Shown: positions 11,531-23,400 of the stretch, piece after piece
How the letters are laid out: every line of letters starts with the position of its first letter
Position numbering within the stretch: the stretch's first letter is position 1
Origin: Gigantopelta aegis
Lineage: Eukaryota > Mollusca > Gastropoda > Neomphalida > Peltospiridae
Direction: 5' to 3'
DNA: 64,000 bases
Assembly: GCF_016097555.1 (NCBI RefSeq)
Contig: NC_054702.1
Location: 91,905,523 to 91,969,522 of the forward strand
Position numbers and translations under genes: made by a program
The notes under the pieces: model-generated
Databases searched by the model: none
Seen by the model: only the letters and a program-made list of their open reading frames with translations
Told to the model about the DNA's origin: nothing

Positions 11531-13648
11531 ACATTATTAATGCATGGACTGCTGGGAACAAGACGATGCACAAGGAAAGTTACACAAATTAGATCTGTTC
11601 AAAGAGAGAATAATACACTGACCACTTGGTGAAAAATTTATCAAGATTGTTCTTACTAAGATAAAACATTTTTCTACTTTATATCTTTGTTTAGCTTCGT
11701 TTTGGAAGTGTATAACATTTAATTGGACCCTTTGCACTTTACATTTATATATAAAATATTTAGCTAATAATAGTAGCAGGTCAAAAACATTATCTGTTTT
11801 AATATTATCTTTACATCCAAATATCACTAGCTCAAGAGAAAGCTTTAAATTACATATATGCTTACATGAGTTTGCTAACCAATTTAAATTAGCATTCCAA
11901 AAGTTCTGAACAATTTTACATTCCCAAAATAAATGCTCTATAGATATTTTTTCTTCATGACAAAACGTACACGTTTTACTGTCAATTTTAATTTATATGC
12001 GAAACTATTAGTAGTTAATATTCTATGAAGTATTCTATATTGGAACCACCTAAGTTTTATTTCTTGCGTGGTTACAAATGGCTTTAAATAAATAGTGTGC
12101 CAATTAAGGTCTGAAATAAAATAATTTTGCCATTTTGATATTGCAGAATTTGGCTTTTCAGAAGTTACAAGTGTGTAATAATATAGTTTTCTAGCCATTT
12201 CTGATAGAACAAAGTTTTCGTTGAACAGGAGGAATATTTGTTTCTATTATATTCAGTTTCGTCTTCCTAAGGTAAGCCGTAAGTGAGTTAATAACTCCTT
12301 GATACTCTAAAAAAGACGCATTTAATTTGTATAAATTATTAAATGCCGTTAAAGTTAAAAAGTTGCCGTATTCATCAACAAGATCACAGATTTGAGATAT
12401 ACCTTTCCCAAGCCATTTCTTTTTTAAAAAAGATTTGCTGTTAATTTTTATATTGGAATTATAAAAAATTGGCTCTGATAAAAAGTCTTCAAAAGATGAA
12501 ACATTAATTAATAACGAGAAGTCACCGAATGCAATGATACAGTCTTTCCAAAATAGATTTTTTTTACATGTTTTAAGCACAATTGGGGGAAATCATTACC
12601 AAATAGAGATATGTTACGGAGTTGTGGAAAACATGCAAAAAGAATAGGTTTCCATTTTGGATCTTTGGTTTCCAATTTTCGTAGCCATGTAATTTTCAAA
12701 GTTTTAGCATAATTAAATATATCATCCTGAGACCTCCCTCATTAACAGGTTTACACAAAGTTATTCTTTTTATCCTGTCTAGCTTTTGATTCCATACAAA
12801 TTTAAATAATATCGTGTGCAATTCTTTCTGAAATGTTTCCGATGGATTTGGTAATTTTAGAAAAAAAGTAGATAACTAAGCTTAGATATTAACAGAGATC
12901 TTATTATAGCTATTCTTCCAAGTGGTGTTAACAACCTTCTCATCCATGTATTTATAATTTGTTTACTTTCAAATAGTTTAGAATTATAATTAAGTTTGGT
13001 CATTTCATTTAAGTCGGTACTAAAAATAATTCCAAGTGCTTTAAATGAAGGAGGATTCCATTTTAGATTAAGATTTTGTAAATATCGTATTGGACTATTC
13101 CTAAGAGAGCCAATACAGATTACCTCTGATTTATCATAATTAATATGGAGTCCTGATAATTCGGAAAAGATATTCAAGGTATTTACTGCTTCTTCAAAAG
13201 ACGTTCTACTACCATCAAGTATAAAATCAGTATCATCGGCATACTGTGAAATTAGGTATTCTTTATTGTTTATTGAGATGTCTTTAATTTTCTTATTTTT
13301 ACGTACAAGTCCTGCAAGAATTTCTACACAGAGAAGAAATATATAAAGAGATAATGGATCATCTTGCCTACAGTCTCTATATATATTAAATGATGAAGAC
13401 ATATTTCCATTAACTATAACACTTGATTTTATACTTTGGTAAAGAACAGAACTCCAGCATTTAATATCTGTTCCAAATCCGAAAAAGTCAAGGGTTTTAT
13501 GTATATATGACCACGAAATGGAGTCGAATGCTTTTTCGAAATCTACTTGTAGAAATATTCCTGGAATATTATGCGATTCAGTATAAGGCCAAAAAAAAAA
13601 GTAGGTGTGTTTCCGGTTGCATCCCCCCAAAAATTAGGGTAGGTAGGT

Positions 13649-13685
<37 letters not shown>

Positions 13686-16600
13686 GAATACTATCATAAT
13701 AATAATAATAATTATTATTATTAATATTATTATTATTATTTATCATCATTATCATTATCATTATTGTTGTTGTAGTAGTAGTAGTAGTAGTATTGGTATG
13801 CACTGTTTGTGTATTTCCTTAAATTAATGGGACATTTGTATTAATTTCGTTGTTCTTAATTTAAATACTTTTTTGCAAACATTTGAGATGCATTAATAAT
13901 AAGACCTGTTGATTTAAGTGAAGACGAGAATTAAGCTGAATTGATACGATTATATTTAATCGAAATAACCTGTACCAAGGCTATGTTCGTACATTTGGTT
14001 ACTTCCGTGACCGACCAAGCTGTTCGGTGGAGCTAATCAGGGGAAGGAACTCCATTACAAAAGCTTTTCCATAATTTCTCGATGTTTTTCGGAAGGGAAT
14101 TACATGTGCAAAATGTATCGTATAATAGTACGTAAACAATGTGCAAGGAAGGAAATACTCTTGTTTGGTGATGTTGTCCTTTTTTATTTTTACTTCTTTT
14201 TTTTATTTCTTTTTTTTTTATTATTATTTTTTTTCATTTTTTTTTTCAGTTTAAGAGAGAAAAAAATTAGGGTCGGGGGTGGTGGTAAAACTAGGGACGG
14301 TCAGTCAACCGGAAACACAACTATTTTTTTTTTTGGCCTAATACAAAATATCATACAATATTCTTATATTGTCACTAATATAACGATGCGGCCCAGTTTT
14401 TAAACTTAACCACAGTGCTAGCCATCAATATGAGAAAAATTGAAACAACACACTTTAAAGAAACATCTGCTCTGCACTGATTGTAAAACTAGATACTTAC
14501 CATGCCTCCATTAGTGGCCGGACATTCAGACAGTCCCTTCGCCGTGTTCTGATTATTATTCCTGCACGAGGTCTCTACCATATTCATAGTGAACACAAAT
14601 TTGACCCCAGCAACAATCTGAAACAAAGTGAACACATAATTAACCCCAGCAACAATCAGAACCAGTGAACACATAACTAAACCCAGCAACAATCGGAAAC
14701 AAAGTGCACACATATTTAACCCCAGCATTTAATTGAGCTTATTTCCTGTCCATAAAACTTGAAAGTGAAAACAAAGTAAAAGTCTGTATTATAAGTATTG
14801 TTGTAACTGACAATGTAGAGACTTCTTGTTACTACATTTTGTAGAAAGCTAGTTCCAATTCAATATTAATAAATACTGATTACGAGATGACCAATGTCAG
14901 GATAACATTTATTAAATACCTTGAAGTGGACAACTGTTACACCAATTTACATCCCAAACAATCAAAACTAACCCATAAAATGATTGTTTATTTAGTAAAT
15001 TGGTCTCTTCAATGACTTGCCTTGACATGTGGATACCGTTTTGATGTGTATCGAGTCGTCTGAGACTTCAATGGAGATCAAAAGAATGTGTCAACTACAA
15101 GTTCTCAACCTTTGCAGGAGCGAGTCTCGCTGCACAGAAGCATAGCAGACATAATCCTTAGGAGTACTTACTTGTGTTGTTGGAAGGTGCTGGTTACAGC
15201 TATCTACTGAATTATTTATCTTTGACAGTGGTTTCGAATTCACAAATGTCAGAAACAAGACTGCTGACAGCTACATAATTTATTCAATCAATCACAAGTT
15301 GTGTTCATTTGTCAATGCCTTTTCACAGTGTATATATTTTAACAGCTGACCAATGGCAGTCGACCTCTTATAATTACTGTTGGGTGAAGGATATAGTTTG
15401 GAACCAGACTTCAAACGCCATTATTTATAAAAATATTTTCCAAATAATTATTATTAAATGAAAAAAAAACCCCAATAATATAAAAAAATAGAATTCCAAG
15501 ACTATTCAGGAGGATAATTAATTTTTCCAGGAGTTGAAAATAAAATTTAAGCACTTTCCAGGATTTTCCAGAATGCATGCAAACCCTGTCGAACATATGC
15601 CAGTGAAGCTGGGTTTTTTTAAAGCTACTAGCCCATTGGGCTACTGGTTTTACATTTGTCACTAGCCCTGTGTTACAAAGCACTATCCCTGGACGTCGGG
15701 TTAGCAGATTTGTCGAACTCTGACAAAGTGATCACATATTTAACCCCAACAACAATCAGAAACAAAGTGAACACACATTTAACCCCAGCAACAATCTGAA
15801 AAACTTATATATATATTACCTGTCGATGAACATGGCTAACAGTTTTCACAACTGATCGGAATAGTGAGTTGGACTTGCCATTGAGAGCATCAACAGCAAA
15901 AAGAACAGCTCTCTGGACATCTCCATTGAGCTGACTCGGCTCCAGCGCACCCAACATGTGGCTGCCGACAGCTCGTTTGGAGATTACGTGACAATTTTTT
16001 ACAAGCAGTTCATAGTGGTTCAACCAAGGTTGGGACCAAAGTTCCAGGTGGCACTTTTCTACCTGAAAACAAAGATTAAAGATTGTTTTGTTTAACAAGG
16101 AAAATGTATGCAACGTTTTCAAAAGATTTAATTGAAATGCATGATGTCAAAGTACTTTGTGCTAATCATAATGGCATCATATTACCGATGGAGGCGACTT
16201 TAGTACTATGATTTACTATGATAAATAGAATTTGCTACTGATGTTTTTTAATATGGAAAATATCAACCTTGTTTTGTTAATCAGTATTTGTCTTGGCAGT
16301 GCCTCAACAAATACCAATTAACATAGACTTGGTTGATATTTTCCATCTTAATAAAACACCTGTGACGAATCCTCTATGTACCATATAAAATAGTGATATT
16401 TCAGTTATCGATTATAATTACTGAAAAAGTGATTGATTGGGTTCTACTGATGTCAAGATCAACTATGAAATCCATAATCAATTGTCGTATTGAACATTAT
16501 AATGTGATTGTGCCTCTCTGTCATCACAAGAGAGATATCGCATCAAGTAATCAAGGTCATCCTTGTTCTCTTCCGCTAATTTTATACAGCTGGTCTGACC

Positions 16601-17440
16601 AATGGCATTAACGACCGCCTGCAGTAGGAGAGTATAGTAGGTGGTTACAAGTGCCTCTTAACAATGCCAGAAGTAACTACTGAACATTGTCCAAAGTGGT
16701 CATTTTTCTCCGAAATGGTCAGACTAAGTCCACAGCTAAACCTGATGGAAAATGGCAGCTGTGTGGCACAGATAGCCACAAGAGACAAGGACATATCGCG
16801 GTTGGGGAGACAAGGCCTGGGCTGTGGAGGTGGACATCAAAAGAAGTTGAAATATAGGAGCTGGCAGATCGGGAAGAAATGAGATGGAAGTCAAAGGAGA
16901 GAAAGGAAAGGGGGCAGTGGGATAAAAACAACAAGGAGAGAAGTAACCAAGGCCAACAGTAACACTACAGTTATTTGCTGTAATCTAAACTTGGCAAAAA
17001 CAATATGTATAAATGCTTTATTTTCAGTTTCTTTAAACTATAGTTTAGCCAGGACAATCTTTGAGATAACATGTTCAGTCTAACAACACATACCAACATA
17101 AACATTATATTAAGGTATGAAATGTTTAATATTAATAGTAGTAGTTAAATACATACATGAATATATGGTAAGTTGTAACATGGTACTTCTAAATGAAAAT
17201 TACTGGTACACAGAATATCCAAAGACAAAGTCATGTTTCAGGACCTGCACCACCCCACCATACCCACCCATTGCGTTCTGCTATGAAACTCTTCATATAT
17301 ATATATATTATTTGCATACATACATACATACACACACATACATACAGAGCACATCGTAATTATCCACTGTGCCAGTGCGTTATCTATGTATGTAACAGTC
17401 AACCTCGACATACATACAATACATATATATTCATACATAA

Positions 17441-17472
<32 letters not shown>

Positions 17473-20400
17473 CTGATAAAACTTTTTAAAGTATGAATTA
17501 AAAAAAAGTATAAGCTAAAAATGTTTTCTACCATGACTCAAATAAACCCATCTGCACACTGGTTGGCACAACTTACTGTAGTTCCATCACGAACTAGGAG
17601 GTCAAGGTAGTACTTAGCACCAGATACAACCTGTAAAAAAAAGAACAAGATTTTTCCTGAAATTCTGCATATATATATATGTACCTGTATGTGTATGTGC
17701 ATGGTTTAAAAAATATTTATTCCCAATTATAATGCTGGTTGGGGATTGGCCAACAGGCAAAATGCCTATATCAAGGCCTCTCCCTACAATATGAAAATGT
17801 AATTCAGGTTTACACAAGATGACAGACCAATGGTAAATTCCATTATTCCAAATCTTTTATAAAGGCATATTCCCACAGGCAAGTTTACAAATCTGTTCGC
17901 AACCCCAGGTCTACCAAGAATTATAAATAAAAATAACCTTGATTAATACTGAGATGGAAGAAAAGGTGGGTTATTTCTATAGTCACGTGACAACCCCCCA
18001 TACGCCTTTAAGAGTGGGAAACAAAATATAAAATATAAATCATACATTTTAGACAAAATAATACATGGTCAATAATTCTCCATTACTATTAACTAATACT
18101 TACATAACAAACATTATGTTTGGAAACATTGATATGTTTGGGTATTGTTACCTACATACAGTTATAACAAACATTGCACTTGGCCTTCCATATGTTTCAT
18201 GTCCACACAGTACCTCTGGAAAATTCATGCATTAGGTCAATATACTAGTACAAGTAGCTACCGTACTATAGACCAGCACACAGGTGACAATAATTATAAA
18301 GTATTCCTTAGTGCATTAATTGAAATCAAAACAGTTTGAACCAGTTATAAATTCATGAATTGATTCCACTATTTTAAAATTTATTTCAGGGGGACAGTAA
18401 TTTCTTCCAAACAACACTGTTTTGAGGTCAAAACCATTGTTGTAATAAAACTTTGTATGGCGAATATTATTATACAAAGGACATGTAAACAGAAAATGAA
18501 GTGTATTTTCAAACGGATAACCACAGCTGCATGACAGATTGTCACTGATATATCGTTTGAACCTACGATCATTTAGATCGCTACATTCTAGGAGAAGTCT
18601 ACAGTGAACTATTTGATTTAAATGCGTTCCAAATACAAGAAATTGCTTATCTGGTAAATTTAATATCAGACAGATTTCTTTTTTAAAATCAGACAATGAT
18701 TCAATATTTGTAGTGTCAGTTCTGAGATTATTCCAGATACAAATTCCAGATGGTTGAAAAGAACTTTTATAGAATTCTGTTTTGCTATATATACAGTTTG
18801 CAATTCGCCAGTGTTACGAAGATTATAATTTGAATTGTTAGATACTTTTGGTGGTACCAACAATGATAGATAGTTGGGAGTTAGACCTTTTACCATTTTG
18901 TAAAGAATACACATTTTATGGAATTCACGGCGTTGGGACAGAGACATAAATCCAGTCTCGTTGTATATTTTGTCATGACTAATACCCCTAACTGCACCAC
19001 AGATAGTTCGAAGGGCATCCAAATGAAGGTTTTCCAATAAATTTGCCTGAACTTTAGGGCAGCTGTCCCATATGTAATCACAATAATCAAATATAGGTAA
19101 AATAAATGTTTTGTATAGCATTTCAAGTGTTTTCATACTCAAACGGTCTTTTAAACTTCGAAGACAATTTATCATGGGACTGACTTTTTTAGATAGTTGT
19201 TCAATGTGACAATGCCACTGACTATTACTCTGAAACTAAGACCCAAGTGCTTATGATTTTGAACATTTTTAATCTTACTATCTTTTAAGAAGAGGTCTGG
19301 TTCGAGATAAGCCCAATGTTTTCGAGAAAAAGTAATTGATTCAGTTTTCTCTGGAGAGAACGTAATTTGCCATTTATCTGCCCAGTCTGATATTTTACGA
19401 AGATCCATATTAACTGTAAGATATGTGTATGTGTATGTATATTTATATCCATATCTATATGCACACACAGAGTGAAATGCCTCTAAACCGGACACTCTCG
19501 GAACCAAATAAAATGTCTGGTTTTAAGAGGTATATGGTTTAGGGAGGTTCTCTTCTGTACAGATATTTCAAAAGGGGCAGTGAAAAACATCCAGTTTTGA
19601 TGGAATTCTGGTTTACAGAGGGTCCGTTTTTTACAGGTTTCACTGTATATATACAGGGATTTATCCAGGTGTTCTGTGGTTCCGAACAGAGGCCTCTTCC
19701 CAAAAGAAAGTGGTACTGAAAATTCCCAATTTCTATGCTAAAAGTTCCAAATATACATATATTAAATTATATACTCTTCAAAAAAAGAAACGCAAAAGGG
19801 TACAAATGGGTTATAACTCCGAGTTTATGTTTCCTACCGGTTCATGCTTTGTAAATATAAGGTCATTGCATGTCCCAAACACATTCCCACGGTTACATTC
19901 GATAAAACGCAGCTACTGTACAATAAAGTTCCAAAATGTGAATATTCGCAAAAACGCAGCCACGTGCAAACCATGTCACCACTGCACGTGCGTTGTCTGC
20001 ACGTGCAACATGAACACCGACAGTATAAAAGTGCAGGGTGTTCGCTTGCCTGGCCTCTGTATCTGGCCGACAGTTGACAATCCTGGACATGCCACGTCTC
20101 AGTGAACCGCAGAGAAACAATGCCATCGGCCGACTAGACGCAGGCGAATCCAGAACGGCCATTGCCAGGGCATTCCATGTGTCCCCAAGCACCATCTCCA
20201 GACTGTGGGACCGTTACCAGCAACATGGATCAACACGTGACCTCCCTAGATCCGGTCGACCACGGGTCACTACCCCCGGGCAGGACCGCTACATCCGGGT
20301 ACGCCACCTTCGGGAACGATTGACTACTGCCACCTCCACAGCCGCAGCAATACCAGGTTTGCGCAGGATATCCGAACAGACCGCACGGAACCGCCTACGT

Positions 20401-23400
20401 GAGGTAGGAATTCGTGCCAGACGTCCAGTTCGAGGTGCAGTGGTGCCAGATTCATCGACAATGGCCTCAACTGCGATGGAGACAGGTGTGGTTCAGTGAC
20501 GAGTCCCGATTTCTGCTCCGACGTCATGATGGAAGATGTCGCGTGTATAGGCGTCGTGGTGAACGTTATGCGGCAAACTGCGTGCAGGAAGTGGACAGAT
20601 TCTGCGGGGGTAGTGTCATGGTGTGGGCAGCCATCTCACACACTGGCAAAACTGACCTGGTCCACGTGCAGGGCAACCTGAATGCACAGGGCTACATTGA
20701 CCAGATCCTCCGGCCACACATCGTTCCAGTTATGGCCAACGCCAACGCAGTGTTCCAACATGACAACGCCAGGCCTCACACAGCACGTCTCACAACGGCA
20801 TTCCTACAGAACAACAACATTAATGTCCTTCCTTGGCCATCGATATCATCGGATTTGAACCCAATTGAGCATCTATGGGACGAGTTGGACCGACGCCTCC
20901 GACAGCGACAACCACAGCCCCAGACCCTGCCCGAGCTGGCAGCAGCCTTGCAGGCCGAGTGGGCCACCATCCCCCGGGACGTCATCCGTACTCTGGTTGC
21001 TTCAATGGGCAGGCGGTGCCAGGCAGTTGTCAACACACGCGGAGGCCACACCCGGTATTGACTCCAGATGACCTTGACCTTGGTGGTGTGTCCTATCACT
21101 TACTCACAATGGACTAGAGTGAATTGTGAACAATCCTGCAACATTTGGTAATTATCGGACTCACCATTCAATAATTAAATCAATTCTCCAAATGTTACGA
21201 CAATGTGGTTTTGCGTTTCTTCTTTTGAAGAGTATATATGTTATAATAAATTAGTTTAACAGTAGTGTACTGCATCATTCAGTGGCCTGAAAAAGATACC
21301 AATTTGGCAAATGCGATTTACTCGTGCTCATTTTCCCAATGCTATCAGACATGGAATCCTGGCATAAATCCCTGATATATATATTTATCATATATTATCT
21401 AGCATATCCAGTGCAATCAAAGTATGTGATATTTTTCACATCACATACTTTCAGAATTTTATTACTTTACAAATTAGATGTAAATTAATCGAGGTCATGC
21501 ACAGCACTACATTTATTGACATTTAAGCAACTATGACACAGTCAACAGGGAGTATGGTGGGGCCTCCCCCAGAAAGAAAATGGGTTAAGTTTAGGGTTAG
21601 GGTTAAGAAAATCATACATTAATGATAAGAGTAATTAATTTTGTCAAAAAAAAAGAAGAAATCTACCAAAAAATGTGGGTATAGTGCCATACCCGTTTTA
21701 CCCTCTGGCAGAAACCCTGATATATATATTTATCATATAATATCTTACATTTTCAGTGCAATCAAAGTATGTGATATTTTTCAGATCACATACTTCAAGA
21801 ATTTGATAACTTTGCAAATTAGATGTAAATTAGTCGAGGTCTCGGCACTAGGTTTATTGACATTTAAGCAAACGTACTTAGGTGACACTCCATGATTGAC
21901 GTATGCATTCATAGTCATCAAATAAAAACATTTCAATGGCAATTTGACACTGAAAGCTGTCCAGCGTTCAGAAAACAAAAAAGGTTAGGCATAACTTTAT
22001 TTTGATGTAAGGACATCCAAAATGACGTCATTCGAGTCTGACACCGCGCCACATATTCTTACGTCATTTGAATTAAAGTAGTGTGTACAGTTTACAAAAA
22101 CACGTTGTATTAAGCTTGAGCTTATATAATAAAGAGATTATTACCCTTGTGTATTTCGGTATCGTCAATATCATATATTAGGAATAAAAATAATGTATTA
22201 TGTTCGCCAGAGGCTCTCATAATACAATTTTTGATGTAGGTTATCAGCTTTAAGATTCTGTAACATGTCATTACCCGTTAACTTGTTATTATTTTTATTC
22301 TGCAATCCTTCAAAAATGAGTAATAAACCATATTCATTCCTAGTTTTTCATACAAAAATACTGTATAATCAATCTATGCATGCAAGCCTTTTGCAGACGT
22401 ATATGATGTCAAACAAGAACCATGGTGTCATTATATAGTTGTAAAGTGTTGAATTTCTTGTGTCAAAATCTAGTTGTTATATATATATATATATATATTA
22501 AAAAAAAAAAATTCACAATGATTTGGGCTTTTCACCCCTCAGAAGTATCGGTAGATTTTGCCTCCATTTTGTCCAAAGATCATGTGACATTTTACAATCG
22601 GCCAGTAGACTCTGTTATTTCTGTCAAATTATGACACAATATTTTATTGCTATTCTTCATTTGTTATGTACTGTTTTATAAATGCAAGGGAACTGAATAA
22701 ATAAATCACAAACAAAATAACTTGTTAAAAATAATGTTGCCAACTTTTCAAGATTCATCGCTTTCAACCACAAAGGAATTGAGATGGACATGGTAAATGA
22801 CTGTACACAATTACATGTACAGTGAAGATTACAAATCTACGCAAGTACTAGGGGTTCGAGACTAGAGGTAATGGGCTGCAAGTAAATGTAAACAAACATC
22901 CAAACACTTATGAGATGAGTCCGTATAAAATATTTTGTTAAAGATGCTTTTTCGTGACAACGGCTTGGTTATATGTCTTTTCAAAGTTGGCTTTGTTCAA
23001 GTGGAACTGGTACCTAAAAAAGGTTTTCCAAAGATTTAAAACAAGACTTCTTTTTAAATCAGTCTTGTGTCTCCTTCACCAAACCTCACTTCTCCCTAAA
23101 GTTGCTCACTTCTCCCTAATGTGTCTAGAGGGAGAGAGGTCACTTCTTCCTGTTTTTCTAGCCTAGCTTGAACCCTGTAATTGTATGTTTACCTTCAGTT
23201 TTATTAATTGGTTAAAGTATCGTAATTTTGGTTGTTGTTGGGTATTGTTGTTGTTATGGGTGTTTAAATATTTGAAAAATTATATTCATGAATTTAGCTA
23301 ATTTTTTTACTGTGCTTATTCTTTTACTGCTCGTAAATTCTCCAAATTTAAATATACTTGGTCAGATATAATAGCAGGGTATTCACTTGGGATTTGTTTT

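Larger units (their letters stand above)
11182..14391 (-). mobile_element. Tx1/L1-like LINE, 5' truncated, 16-bp target duplication
   Basis: Minus-strand LINE in gene A intron 4. It lies between CCCAGTTTCTAAACTT (11166-11181) and CCCAGTTTTTAAACTT (14392-14407), a target duplication with one mismatch. The 3' end is A-rich (a plus-strand T run from 11180). The RT reads RYISDNIRILYDIL up to a 754-bp insertion (13586-14339) and continues YTESHNIPG, DFEKAFDSISW, SQYADDTDF. The C-terminal part is decayed, with WFQYRILHRILTTN and a CTFCHEE...H zinc-knuckle-like stretch. Same strand as gene A, so it is transcribed in sense within the intron. Confidence 0.9.

Noticed and set aside
15411-15683. 90-codon minus frame near gene A exon 3
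   Set aside because: Covers a dispersed non-coding repeat; not in phase with flanking cystatin exons.
21590-21606. TTAGGGTTAGGGTTA, telomere-like
   Set aside because: Only about two units, part of a dispersed MITE seen also at 36528; not a telomere tract.
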